The notes beneath the pieces were generated by a model. That model saw only the letters and a list, made by a program, of their open reading frames with translations. It ran no database searches and was not told where the DNA came from. A DNA stretch of 21,536 bases from a virus, in the IMG/VR virus record IMGVR_UViG_3300036770_008731, positions 1-21,536 of that record. The stretch is one strand, 5' to 3'. Each line of letters begins with the position of its first letter. The first letter of the stretch is position 1. Shown here piece by piece: positions 13,565-21,110 of the stretch. The position numbers and the translations under genes are program-made.

Positions 13565-15021
13565 GCAAATTCAAAGGCAATGCCAAGTGTATCCCATTGG
13601 ACCCGGAAGGTATTTTTCTGCCTTACCAGTCCAAATGGATCATGGATAACAGCCGCCTCAAAGGTATGGAAAAAGCCCGTCAAATCGGGTTGTCCTGGTC
13701 AACTGCCTATGCTGCAGACGAACGCACTGCGGCTCAGGGGGCCCGCCATGACCAGTGGGTCAGCAGTCGTGATGATTTGCAGGCCAAGCTGTTTATCGAA
13801 GACTGTAAGATGTGGGCCGGCATTATGAATATGGCCGCCAGGGATTTGGGCGAAATCGTCATTGACGCCAAAAATAAAATCTCAGCTTATGTATTGGAGT
13901 TCGCAAGTGGCCGCCGGATCCACAGCATGAGTTCTAACCCAGACGCACAAGCGGGTAAGCGCGGTGGCCGTATCCTGGATGAATTTGCCCTCAACAAAGA
14001 CAACCGGCAGTTATGGGCCATTGCTTATCCGGGTATCACCTGGGGCGGCAGCCTTGAGTTAATTTCTACCCATCGCGGTAGCCACAATTTCTTCAATCAG
14101 TTGATCCGTGAAGTCCGCGAACACGGCAACCCGAAAGGGATCAGCCTTCACCGTGTCACCCTGCAGGACGCTTTGGACCAGGGCTTTTTGTTTAAGCTGC
14201 AGCAGATGCTGCCCGCTGACGACGAGCGCCAGGACATGGACGAAGCCAGATATTTTGACTACGTCCGCGCTGGCTGTGCCGACGAGGAAAGTTTTCAGCA
14301 AGAGTTTATGTGCAATCCAGCGGATGACGACGTCGCCTTTCTGGAATACGACCTCATTGCGTCTGCCGAATATCCGTCCACCGCGAACTGGCAAGCCATC
14401 GAAGGTGGCCGGCTCTTTGCTGGTATCGACATCGGCCGCAAAAGTGACTTAACCGTGTTGTGGGTAGTAGAGCTGCTGGGCGACGTGTTGTACACCCGCC
14501 ACATTGAGCGGCTGCAAAACATGCGCAAGTCCGAACAGGAAGCGATCATGTGGCCATGGCTGCAGCGCTGCGAGCGGATTTGCATCGACGCAACCGGTTT
14601 GGGGATTGGCTGGGCGGATGATGCACAGGACTACTTTGGCAAACATCGGGTTGAGGCTGTCACCTTTACGCCCAAAGTGAAGGAAGCATTGGCATACCCC
14701 ATTCGCGGCAAAATGGAAGACCGCCTGCTGCGCATTCCACATGACCCCAAGATCCGCGCCGACCTGCGTCAGGTGACAAAACAAGTCACAGCAGCAGGCA
14801 ACATTCGCTTTGCCGCTGAGCGCACAGTCGACGGTCACGCCGACCACTTCTGGGCACTTGGTCTTGCAGTCCATGCCGCATCAACACCAGGCGTTTATCT
14901 GGACTTTCAATCAACCGGCCGCCGGCCAACCTTGAGCGCTCTGGGCGAGAACACCAGCGCCATTATCACCGAAACCGGCTTTGGTACCGTCGCCGGCCGC
15001 AATGACTTCCGAGGTTTTTAA
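13561..15021 (+). CDS. Terminase large subunit, Mu gp28 family
   Basis: A 486-residue packaging motor. The ATPase half has the variant Walker A KARQIGLSWS at residues 38-47 and Walker B GGRILDEFALNKD at 135-147. The nuclease half is RNase H-like, with acidic residues D290 (FAGIDIGRKSDLT), D343 (RICIDATGLGIGWADD) and D428 (DGHADHFWALGLAVHA). It pumps DNA into the prohead and, in Mu-type phages, cuts the host-flanked genome when the head is full. The start overlaps the small terminase stop, and its TAA shares a base with the portal ATG. All expected motifs are present. Confidence 0.92.
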   Translation: MSKFKGNAKCIPLDPEGIFLPYQSKWIMDNSRLKGMEKARQIGLSWSTAYAADERTAAQGARHDQWVSSRDDLQAKLFIEDCKMWAGIMNMAARDLGEIVIDAKNKISAYVLEFASGRRIHSMSSNPDAQAGKRGGRILDEFALNKDNRQLWAIAYPGITWGGSLELISTHRGSHNFFNQLIREVREHGNPKGISLHRVTLQDALDQGFLFKLQQMLPADDERQDMDEARYFDYVRAGCADEESFQQEFMCNPADDDVAFLEYDLIASAEYPSTANWQAIEGGRLFAGIDIGRKSDLTVLWVVELLGDVLYTRHIERLQNMRKSEQEAIMWPWLQRCERICIDATGLGIGWADDAQDYFGKHRVEAVTFTPKVKEALAYPIRGKMEDRLLRIPHDPKIRADLRQVTKQVTAAGNIRFAAERTVDGHADHFWALGLAVHAASTPGVYLDFQSTGRRPTLSALGENTSAIITETGFGTVAGRNDFRGF

Positions 15022-16514
15022 TGTCAAATAACGCACCCATCATGCAGGAAATCGCCACCACCGCCGATGGCCGCGACATCACCATTGGCTACGTCGACCC
15101 GCTGGCTGTGCAGCCAGTTCGCGATCCGGTACTGCAGTTACGCGGCGGCGGTGACTACCGCATTTATTCGGAGGTGCTGCGCGACGATCAGGTGAAAACC
15201 TGTTTCGGTCAGCGCCAGCTCGCAGTCATTGGTAAAAACTGGCAAGTGGATGCCGGTGGTACCAGCCGCCAGGACAAAAAGGCCGCCGACTTTATCCGCG
15301 AACAATTAAACAACGTGGGCTGGGACCGGGTCACCAATGGCATGCTGTTTGGCGTGTATTACGGCTTTGCAGTCAGCGAGGCCATTTATGAGCGCGACGG
15401 GACCAATGTGGTATTGGCTGACATTAAGGTGCGTAACCGCCGCCGCTTTGGCTTCGACGGTATGGGCCGGCTTCGCATGAAAACCCACCAGCAACCGCTG
15501 GGCGAGCTACTGCCAGACCATAAGTTCTGGGCCTTTAATACCGGCTCAGATCATGACGACGACCCATACGGGACCGGCCTTGGCCACTGGCTGTACTGGC
15601 CGGCATTCTTTAAACGCAATGGGTTGAAGTACTGGCTGCTGTTTCTGGAGAAGTTTGGCCAGCCAACGGCCAAGGGCAAATACGGCCCTAACGCCAGCTC
15701 AGAAGAGAGAAGCAAACTGCTGCAGGCTCTGGCGGCCATTTCAACGGATTCAGGGATCGCAATCCCTGACGGCATGGAAATCGAACTGATTGAAGCGGCC
15801 CGTTCCGGTACTGCCGACTATGTGTCGTTATACGACCGGATGGATGCGGCAATAGCCAAGGTTGTCTTGGGCCAGACGGCCAGCACCCAGGGCACGCCGG
15901 GCCGGCTTGGCAATGACGACCTGCAGGGCGATGTCCGGCTGGACATCATCAAAGCGGATAGCGACCTGGTCTGTGAGTCATTCAACCGCAGCATCGTAAA
16001 GTGGCTGGTGGAATGGAATTTCCCTGGCGCCAAATTGCCCCGGGTTTTTCGTAACATCGAGCCGCCGGAAGATTTGGGTAGTCGTGCTGAGCGCGATACC
16101 AAGATCCTTACCCTGGGCTATAAACCGACCCTGCAGTACATCCAGCAGACCTATGGCGATGGCTTTGAAGAAAAGCAGCCTGAGCCAGTGCCGGCACAAC
16201 TTGGTCAGGCTCCTGCAGGCCCGGCCTCAACAGAGCCGGCGAGCTTTGCCGCTGCCATCACGACTGGTTTCCAACCACCCAGCCAAATGCTGGAGCCAGC
16301 ACGCAGTCTCGCAGAGCCAGCACTTGCAGAGTGGATTAACCAGGTGAAAGCGCTGGTCAACAAAGCCGATTCGTTAGAGCAGCTGCAAGACCAGCTGCTG
16401 GAACTGTATCCGGACTTGTCGCTGGAAGGCTTTGCTGCAGCGATGGCACAAGCCAACAGCGCCGCCCATTTAGCAGGTCGTATCGAGGTGCAGGAACAAC
16501 ATGGCCAGCAGTAA
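15021..16514 (+). CDS. Portal protein, Mu gp29 family (DUF935)
   Basis: A 497-residue portal that forms the ring at the unique head vertex through which DNA enters and leaves. DUF935 signs: DPLAVQPVRDPVLQLRGGGDYRIYSEVLRDDQV near the start, the WQVDAGG segment, YDRMDAAIAKVVLGQTASTQGTPGRLGNDDLQGDVR at about residues 270-305, and FPGAKLPRVFRNIEPPEDLGSRAERD. A proline/alanine-rich stretch (AQLGQAPAGPASTEPASFAAAI) near residue 400 leads to a helical C-terminal domain. It overlaps the large terminase gene by one base and the gpF gene by 14. Length and motifs fit the family. Confidence 0.92.
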   Translation: MSNNAPIMQEIATTADGRDITIGYVDPLAVQPVRDPVLQLRGGGDYRIYSEVLRDDQVKTCFGQRQLAVIGKNWQVDAGGTSRQDKKAADFIREQLNNVGWDRVTNGMLFGVYYGFAVSEAIYERDGTNVVLADIKVRNRRRFGFDGMGRLRMKTHQQPLGELLPDHKFWAFNTGSDHDDDPYGTGLGHWLYWPAFFKRNGLKYWLLFLEKFGQPTAKGKYGPNASSEERSKLLQALAAISTDSGIAIPDGMEIELIEAARSGTADYVSLYDRMDAAIAKVVLGQTASTQGTPGRLGNDDLQGDVRLDIIKADSDLVCESFNRSIVKWLVEWNFPGAKLPRVFRNIEPPEDLGSRAERDTKILTLGYKPTLQYIQQTYGDGFEEKQPEPVPAQLGQAPAGPASTEPASFAAAITTGFQPPSQMLEPARSLAEPALAEWINQVKALVNKADSLEQLQDQLLELYPDLSLEGFAAAMAQANSAAHLAGRIEVQEQHGQQ

Positions 16515-17757
16515 TAGCAACGTCAGTTATGGCTCCGTCCCGTTTGAGCAGCAGATAGCTTTCTTCCGTCGCAAACTGAATATGCCGACCAATCATTGGG
16601 CAGACATATACAGCAAAGAGCACGACTGGGCGTTTATGGTGGCCGGTGCTAACCGCGACGCGTTGCTTGGCGACTTTCGCAGTGCCATTGAAAAGGTGAT
16701 CGCCCAAGGCGGTACCCTGGAGCAGTTTCGTGATGACTTTGACAACATAGTTGCCAGCCACGGCTGGGACTACAAAGGCGGCCGCGAATGGCGCAGCCGG
16801 GTCATATACGAAACCAACCTGTTCAGCAGCTACAACGCCGGCCGCCAGGCACAGTTAAGTCAGTACACAAAAGACATTCCGTACTGGCGATATCGCCATA
16901 GTGATGCGGTAGAAAACCCACGCCATGAACATCTGGCTTGGGATGGCCTGACGCTGCCAGCATCAGATCCGTGGTGGAAAACCCACTATCCACCCAATGG
17001 CTGGGGCTGCCAGTGCTATGTCGAAGGTGTCACTGAAGATGACCTGCAGGCAGAAGGTAAACAGCCAGACACTGCGCCGCCGATAAACCTGCAGCCACAA
17101 CGGGTGGGTCTGCGTCACCCGGACGGCCCGCGCACGGTGATGGTACCGGAAGGCATTGACCCCGGCTTTGAACATGCTCCCGGCCGCAGCCGGCTGGAAA
17201 GTATGGTACCGCCGGAGCGGCCAGAGCCGCCCATTAGTGGCAGCGCTGGTGGTTATGGTTTACCAAATCGGCGGGCCACCTCGCCGTTACCTGCGCCTCG
17301 CAAGGTCTCAACCAGTCAAATCCTAAAGCCTGGCTTGCCGGATGAGCAGTACGCCAAGGCATTTTTGGATCCGTTCGGCGCCACTCTGACAGAGCCGGTG
17401 ATTTGGCGCGATGTGATGGGTGATGCGCTGGTTGTCGGCGCTGAACTCTTTGTGACCCGTAAAACTGGAAAACTGAAAGCGGACAAAAACGGCCGTGGCC
17501 CCTATATGGCGCTGCTGGCCAAAGGCTTGATGGAACCTGACGAGATCTGGGTACGGATGGAATACCACGAAGCCCAGAAAAAACCTGTGGTTCGCCGGCG
17601 TTATCTGGCTCGCTTTACCGTGCCTGGTGAAGACATTCCGGCGCTGGCAGTCTTTGAGTGGAGTCCGGATGGTTGGTCTGGCATTACAACGTACAAAAGC
17701 GATCAGGAAATCGAGGATTTACGGGTAGGCATCAGGATTTATCGACGGGAAGAATGA
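16501..17757 (+). CDS. Mu gpF-like minor head protein with C-terminal nuclease-like domain
   Basis: A 418-residue protein. Residues about 50-185 form the Mu F domain: IYETNLFSSYNAGRQAQL, then RHEHLAWDGLTLPASDPWW and the closing PPNGWGCQCYVEGV. In Mu, gpF/gp30 helps assemble the head around the portal. A Pro-rich linker (230-280) leads to a separate domain at about 283-418: DEQYAKAFLDPFGATLTEPV, EIWVRMEYHEAQKKPVVRRRYLARF, then WSGITTYKSDQE and the end LRVGIRIYRREE. That part resembles the barnase/EndoU/colicin E5/RelE-like domain (PBECR2) known at the end of gpF proteins. Nuclease activity is inferred from fold class only. No immunity gene is evident next to it. Confidence 0.85.
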   Translation: MASSNSNVSYGSVPFEQQIAFFRRKLNMPTNHWADIYSKEHDWAFMVAGANRDALLGDFRSAIEKVIAQGGTLEQFRDDFDNIVASHGWDYKGGREWRSRVIYETNLFSSYNAGRQAQLSQYTKDIPYWRYRHSDAVENPRHEHLAWDGLTLPASDPWWKTHYPPNGWGCQCYVEGVTEDDLQAEGKQPDTAPPINLQPQRVGLRHPDGPRTVMVPEGIDPGFEHAPGRSRLESMVPPERPEPPISGSAGGYGLPNRRATSPLPAPRKVSTSQILKPGLPDEQYAKAFLDPFGATLTEPVIWRDVMGDALVVGAELFVTRKTGKLKADKNGRGPYMALLAKGLMEPDEIWVRMEYHEAQKKPVVRRRYLARFTVPGEDIPALAVFEWSPDGWSGITTYKSDQEIEDLRVGIRIYRREE

Positions 17758-17768
17758 CCCCCAGCCGG

Positions 17769-17822
17769 CACCAGGGGAACCATGGTGTTTGGCGGCTCTG
17801 TTGCCGGGAGCCTATCCACCAT
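17769..17822 (+). promoter_or_regulatory. Alternative hairpins between gpF and gpG genes
   Basis: CACCA (17769-17773), ATGGTG (17782-17787) and CACCAT (17817-17822) lie in the 91-base gap before the gpG gene. The middle element can pair with either neighbour but not both, and GGCTC/GAGCC (17793-17797, 17808-17812) can form inside the larger stem. The stems are short, so this is only suggestive of an RNA switch. The gpG gene has its own AGGAG at 17838-17842. Confidence 0.3.
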
Positions 17823-17848
17823 AGCGAAATCTGATTATAGGAGCTTCA

Positions 17849-18421
17849 ATGGCAGGCGTAAAGGTAGACATCACTTCGGACGTGGCAGCAAAAATGGCGC
17901 AGTTACAAGACCTGGTACAACACCCGGCGCCACTGTTTGCCCGGATCAATGAGTACATGATGCGCTCAACCAGGGCGCGCTTTAAAACACAAACCGGTCC
18001 TGATGGCGCAGCCTGGCAGCCATTGTCGGCCCGCTATCTGAAGCGTAAGCACAAAAACAAGGACAAGATACTGACCTTGCGCGGTTACCTGCAGGGCACC
18101 TTGCGGGGCCAGTTTGACGACAGTGGTCTGGCATTTGGTACCAATGTCCAGTATGCCGGCATCCACCAGTTCGGTGGGATCATCAAACGTTCAGGCGGCG
18201 AGAGAAACCTTTACTTCCGGCAAAACAAAGACGGCACAGTGGGCAACCGGTTTGTGAAAAAGAAGAAGTCTAATTTTATGCAGACGGTGTCGGTCAGCGA
18301 CTATGAGTTTGATATGCCCGCCCGTCCATTTTTAGGTCTCAGCGATGACGACAGACAGTTTATTGCCCGCCTGACCATTCGATACCTCAATAATCTCGCC
18401 TCCGTACCAAACGCGCTGTAA
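17849..18421 (+). CDS. Virion morphogenesis protein, Mu gpG/gp31 family
   Basis: A 190-residue protein of the phage virion morphogenesis family. Landmarks are KTQTGPDGAAWQPLSARYLKRK at residues 46-68, GTNVQYAGIHQFGG at 97-110 and MPARPFLGLSDDD at 157-169. In Mu, gpG influences head/tail assembly and particle stability; related P2 gpS is a tail completion protein. A basic stretch (FVKKKKSNF) stands between the last two motifs. The start ATG follows AGGAG by 6 bases. Mu keeps G directly after F, as here. Confidence 0.87.
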   Translation: MAGVKVDITSDVAAKMAQLQDLVQHPAPLFARINEYMMRSTRARFKTQTGPDGAAWQPLSARYLKRKHKNKDKILTLRGYLQGTLRGQFDDSGLAFGTNVQYAGIHQFGGIIKRSGGERNLYFRQNKDGTVGNRFVKKKKSNFMQTVSVSDYEFDMPARPFLGLSDDDRQFIARLTIRYLNNLASVPNAL

Positions 18422-18429
18422 TGCGTTTT

Positions 18430-18468
18430 AAGCCCCTTACTCGCCACCAGTGGACGGGTTTGGGGCTT
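18430..18468 (+). terminator. Stem-loop after gpG gene, possible weak terminator
   Basis: AAGCCCC (18430-18436) pairs with GGGGCTT (18462-18468) around a 25-base loop that can itself fold (CCAC/GTGG). Only a short T stretch follows. It starts 8 bases after the gpG stop, in a 188-base untranslated gap before the protease gene, and may reduce read-through or stabilise the upstream message. Confidence 0.4.
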
Positions 18469-18479
18469 TGCACCACTCA

Positions 18480-18495
18480 TAAACGTTTATAAACG
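18480..18495. promoter_or_regulatory. Overlapping palindromes before protease gene
   Basis: TAAACGTTTA (18480-18489) and CGTTTATAAACG (18484-18495) are two perfect palindromes that overlap and contain a direct repeat of ATAAACG. Such AT-rich dyads are typical of protein-binding sites. A second inverted pair, AGTCAC (18566-18571) and GTGACT (18595-18600), lies just before the protease start. A promoter or activator site for the capsid genes is possible. No good -10/-35 pair was settled. Confidence 0.4.
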
Positions 18496-18609
18496 CCTTG
18501 TTTTCCCCTTGCCGAACATTTTGACCGAGTTCAAAAGACCTTTCCCTGAGATATCGGCAATCTGAAGTCACTTTCTGATCCCAAATCAAAATCTGTGACT
18601 GAGGACACC

Positions 18610-19776
18610 ATGCCAGCATCAGCAACCAAACCAGCCCCTAAGCCGCTGGAAATTTTCCGCACCGGCCAACAAACCGACGTCAGCGGTCGCACCTGGAATT
18701 TTACCGAGGCCGACATGCAAGCGGCGGTTGCTGCCTATGACCCGGCCTTGTTTGCAGCACCCTTGGTTGTCGGACATCCGACATTAAACGACCCGGCGTA
18801 TGGCTGGGTAAACAAGCTTGAAATCAAAGACGGCCTGATCACTGCGGAACCTAAAGATGTGGAAGCGCAGTTTGCCGCGCTGGTCAACGAAGGCCGCTTC
18901 CCCAAAATGAGCGCTTCCTGGTTTCCTCCAGGACATTCAGCAAACCCGAAGCCGGAAGGCTGGTATCTGCGTCACGTCGGATTTTTGGGCGCCGCTGCAC
19001 CAGCACTGCCGGGTTTAAAGCCAGCCAGCTTTGCGGCGGATGATAAAGACGTCGTCACCTTCGACTTTGCCGCTTCCCATGCTGATAACGCGCTGTGGTC
19101 ACTGAGCCGCCTGGCGCGCTCGATGCGGGATTGGATGATTGGCAAGTTCGGCCTGGAAGAAGCTGACCAGGTGATCCCAGATTACGTGGTGCGTGATGTT
19201 GAGACGGCAAACACCCAAGCCATGTCTGACTCTACGGCCATGCCGGGATTTGCTGCACCGACTGAAACCGACAATAAGCCAGGTACTGATAACACAGCTG
19301 CCGCCGATTTTGCCGCCCGTGAAAATGATTTGGCAGCGCGTGAAGCCGCTTTGCTGGCCCGCGAACAGCAGGCCGCAGTGCTTGTGCAACAAACGCAGGC
19401 GGCATCCCGCACGGCTGAATTTGCCAGCTTTGCTGAGCAGCTGATCACAACAGGCAAGTTACTGCCACGGGAAAAGGACGCCTTAGTCGCCTTTATGGCG
19501 CATATCCCGGCCGACAGCGTCGTCAGCTTTGCTGCTGAAGATGGCGAAACGACGAACTCAAATTCCAAAGCGTGGTTTCAGGGCTTTATGCAAAGCCTGC
19601 CCGCTCGGGTGCCTTATGGCGAATCAGGTGCTGCGGACAATACCGCATCGGCGTCTTTTGCAGCCCCTGCAGGTTACCAGGTAAATCCGGAACGTCTGGA
19701 GTTACACAACAAAGCGCTGGCCTATCAGGCCCAGCATAAATGCGATTACAGCACCGCCATTAATGCGGTCAGCTAA
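18610..19776 (+). CDS. Prohead protease and scaffold, Mu gp32 family
   Basis: A 388-residue protein that cleaves and shapes the prohead. Protease domain at about residues 1-140: LEIFRTGQQTDVSGRTWNFTEADMQAAVAAYDP, VVGHPTLNDPAYGWVNKLEI, the FPKMSASWFPPG segment holding the likely catalytic Ser, and LRHVGFLGAAAPALPGLKP. The second half is scaffold-like: acidic, with a coiled coil (NDLAAREAALLAREQQAAVLVQQTQ) and repeated FAA/SFAA motifs. I use ATG 18610, with GAGGA 5 bases upstream, rather than GTG 18595, which lies in an inverted repeat. In Mu a separate scaffold is made from an internal start; M at 19222 could serve but lacks a clear ribosome binding site. Confidence 0.87.
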   Translation: MPASATKPAPKPLEIFRTGQQTDVSGRTWNFTEADMQAAVAAYDPALFAAPLVVGHPTLNDPAYGWVNKLEIKDGLITAEPKDVEAQFAALVNEGRFPKMSASWFPPGHSANPKPEGWYLRHVGFLGAAAPALPGLKPASFAADDKDVVTFDFAASHADNALWSLSRLARSMRDWMIGKFGLEEADQVIPDYVVRDVETANTQAMSDSTAMPGFAAPTETDNKPGTDNTAAADFAARENDLAAREAALLAREQQAAVLVQQTQAASRTAEFASFAEQLITTGKLLPREKDALVAFMAHIPADSVVSFAAEDGETTNSNSKAWFQGFMQSLPARVPYGESGAADNTASASFAAPAGYQVNPERLELHNKALAYQAQHKCDYSTAINAVS

Positions 19777-19788
19777 TAAGGAATAGTC

Positions 19789-20121
19789 ATGCAAAATTTT
19801 CCGATTTTGACACTGCCGCGCAAAGCTACCGCAGTCATCACTGCTGAACGCTTCGTGTCACCCACAGGCGCTGTGGCCACTGCAGCAGGCAACACTGCCG
19901 GTGTGGCCCGCTCCAATGCGGCGGTTGGCGAAACATTTCCAGTCGACGTGTTAGGCACTGCCATCGTGCAAGCCGCCGCCGCGATTGCCGACGGTGCCGA
20001 AATTGAAGTGGGTGCAGCCGGTCAGGCCGTCACCAAGTCAGCCGGTAAAGTTGTCGCCCGAGCGCTGCAAGCAGCAGCGGGTGCCGGCAGCCGTATCGAA
20101 GTTCTGTTAATTCCAAACTAA
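19789..20121 (+). CDS. Capsid decoration/cement-like protein (DUF2190-like)
   Basis: A 110-residue, Ala/Gly-rich beta protein. TAERFVSPTGAVATAAGNTAGVARSNAAVGETFPVDVLGTAIVQA and the closing RIEVLLIPN are typical of the small proteins between protease and major capsid in Mu-like phages with a DUF2190-type fold. They trim or stabilise the capsid lattice. It has AAGGA 6 bases before the ATG and ends 9 bases before the capsid gene. It is made from the same message as the capsid protein and is probably needed in equal amounts. The role is inferred from fold and position. Confidence 0.75.
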   Translation: MQNFPILTLPRKATAVITAERFVSPTGAVATAAGNTAGVARSNAAVGETFPVDVLGTAIVQAAAAIADGAEIEVGAAGQAVTKSAGKVVARALQAAAGAGSRIEVLLIPN

Positions 20122-20130
20122 GGAAACACC

Positions 20131-21060
20131 ATGCCACAGATGAATAATGCCGCGGCCCGCGTCGTTGACCCGGTCTTAACCACCCACGCCCAGGGCTATC
20201 GCCAGCAACGCCACGTCGGCTACGCGCTGTTCCCACGCGCACCGGTCAGCCAGCGTGGCGGTCAGGTTATTGAGTTTGGTAAAGAAGCATTCGTGCTTTA
20301 CAACACTCAACGTGCGCCAGGCACCAATACCAAGCGCATTCAGTTCGGTTACTTAGGCAAGCCGTTTGCCCTTGCCAGTCATAGCCTGGAAGGTGTCGTA
20401 CCGCGTGAACATGCGGATGAAGCCGCAGTACCGGGGGTGAAGCTTGGTCAACGTGCCGTCAACAACGTCATGAGTTCGATGTCACTGGCCGTTGAATACG
20501 AGCAGGCCCAGCTGGCTCGAAACCCTGTCAACTATCCGGCTGGTCAAAAGGTCGACCTGGCAGCATCCAAATGGACCAATGACGCGAACAATCCAAGCAA
20601 AGACATTGAGACCGGTAAAGAAGCCATCCGCGCTGCGATCGGTATGTATCCCAATGTCGTGATCCTGTCAGCCAAAGCATTTGCCGCAGCCAAGAACAAC
20701 GCCAACATCATCGAGCGCTTCAAATACACCGGCCGCGACTCTGTGACCGCTGAAATGCTGGCCTCGCTGTGGGATGTCGAAAAAGTCGAAGTCGGTGGCG
20801 CAGTTGTCGCTGATAACGCCGGCAGCTTCAGCGATGTCTGGGGCACCGATGTCGTGTTGGCCTACGCAGCGCCGCAAACCGGTGACGTCAATATCGAAGA
20901 GCCGTCATTTGGTTACACCTATACCCTCGATGGCAATCCGCTGGTGGAAGAACCTTATTACGACAAGTCGGCGAAGTCCTGGATTTATCCAGTTAACCAC
21001 GACCGTTCGGCAGTCCTGAGCGGCATCACTGCCGGCTACCTGCTGCAGAACGTCGCTTAA
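20131..21060 (+). CDS. Major capsid protein
   Basis: A 309-residue protein following protease, scaffold and decoration-like genes, the place of the Mu major head protein gpT. The sequence (ARVVDPVLTTHAQGYRQQRHVGYALFPRAPVSQRGGQVIEFGKE at the N-terminus, LASLWDVEKVEVGGAVV in the middle and IEEPSFGYTYTLDGNPLVEEPYYDKSAKSWIYPVNHD near the end) looks like an HK97-fold capsid protein of the phage-E type rather than gpT itself. No coiled-coil delta domain precedes it, in line with a separate scaffold. AAGGA precedes the ATG. The next gap holds a strong hairpin. Assignment rests on motif style and synteny. Confidence 0.85.
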   Translation: MPQMNNAAARVVDPVLTTHAQGYRQQRHVGYALFPRAPVSQRGGQVIEFGKEAFVLYNTQRAPGTNTKRIQFGYLGKPFALASHSLEGVVPREHADEAAVPGVKLGQRAVNNVMSSMSLAVEYEQAQLARNPVNYPAGQKVDLAASKWTNDANNPSKDIETGKEAIRAAIGMYPNVVILSAKAFAAAKNNANIIERFKYTGRDSVTAEMLASLWDVEKVEVGGAVVADNAGSFSDVWGTDVVLAYAAPQTGDVNIEEPSFGYTYTLDGNPLVEEPYYDKSAKSWIYPVNHDRSAVLSGITAGYLLQNVA

Positions 21061-21077
21061 CCCACGGCTCAACATGA

Positions 21078-21097
21078 CACCCGGCTGCGGCCGGGTG
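21078..21097 (+). terminator. Strong hairpin after capsid gene
   Basis: CACCCGGC (21078-21085) and GCCGGGTG (21090-21097) form a perfect 8-pair GC-rich stem with the loop TGCG, 17 bases after the capsid stop. There is no T-run, and a good ribosome binding site follows 3 bases later. It is more likely to protect the abundant capsid message or cause partial attenuation than to stop transcription. Confidence 0.5.
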
Positions 21098-21110
21098 ACT
21101 GGAGGACGAA

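Noticed and set aside
17782-17952. A 56-codon frame starting at ATG 17782 with a good AGGGG ribosome binding site
   Set aside because: More than half of it is gpG coding read in another frame, with a composition typical of a shadow frame; the ATG is better explained as part of the inverted repeats.
19222-19776. Separate scaffold protein from an internal start, as in Mu
   Set aside because: The Met at 19222 is in a sensible place, but no ribosome binding site precedes it, so it was not listed as a gene.
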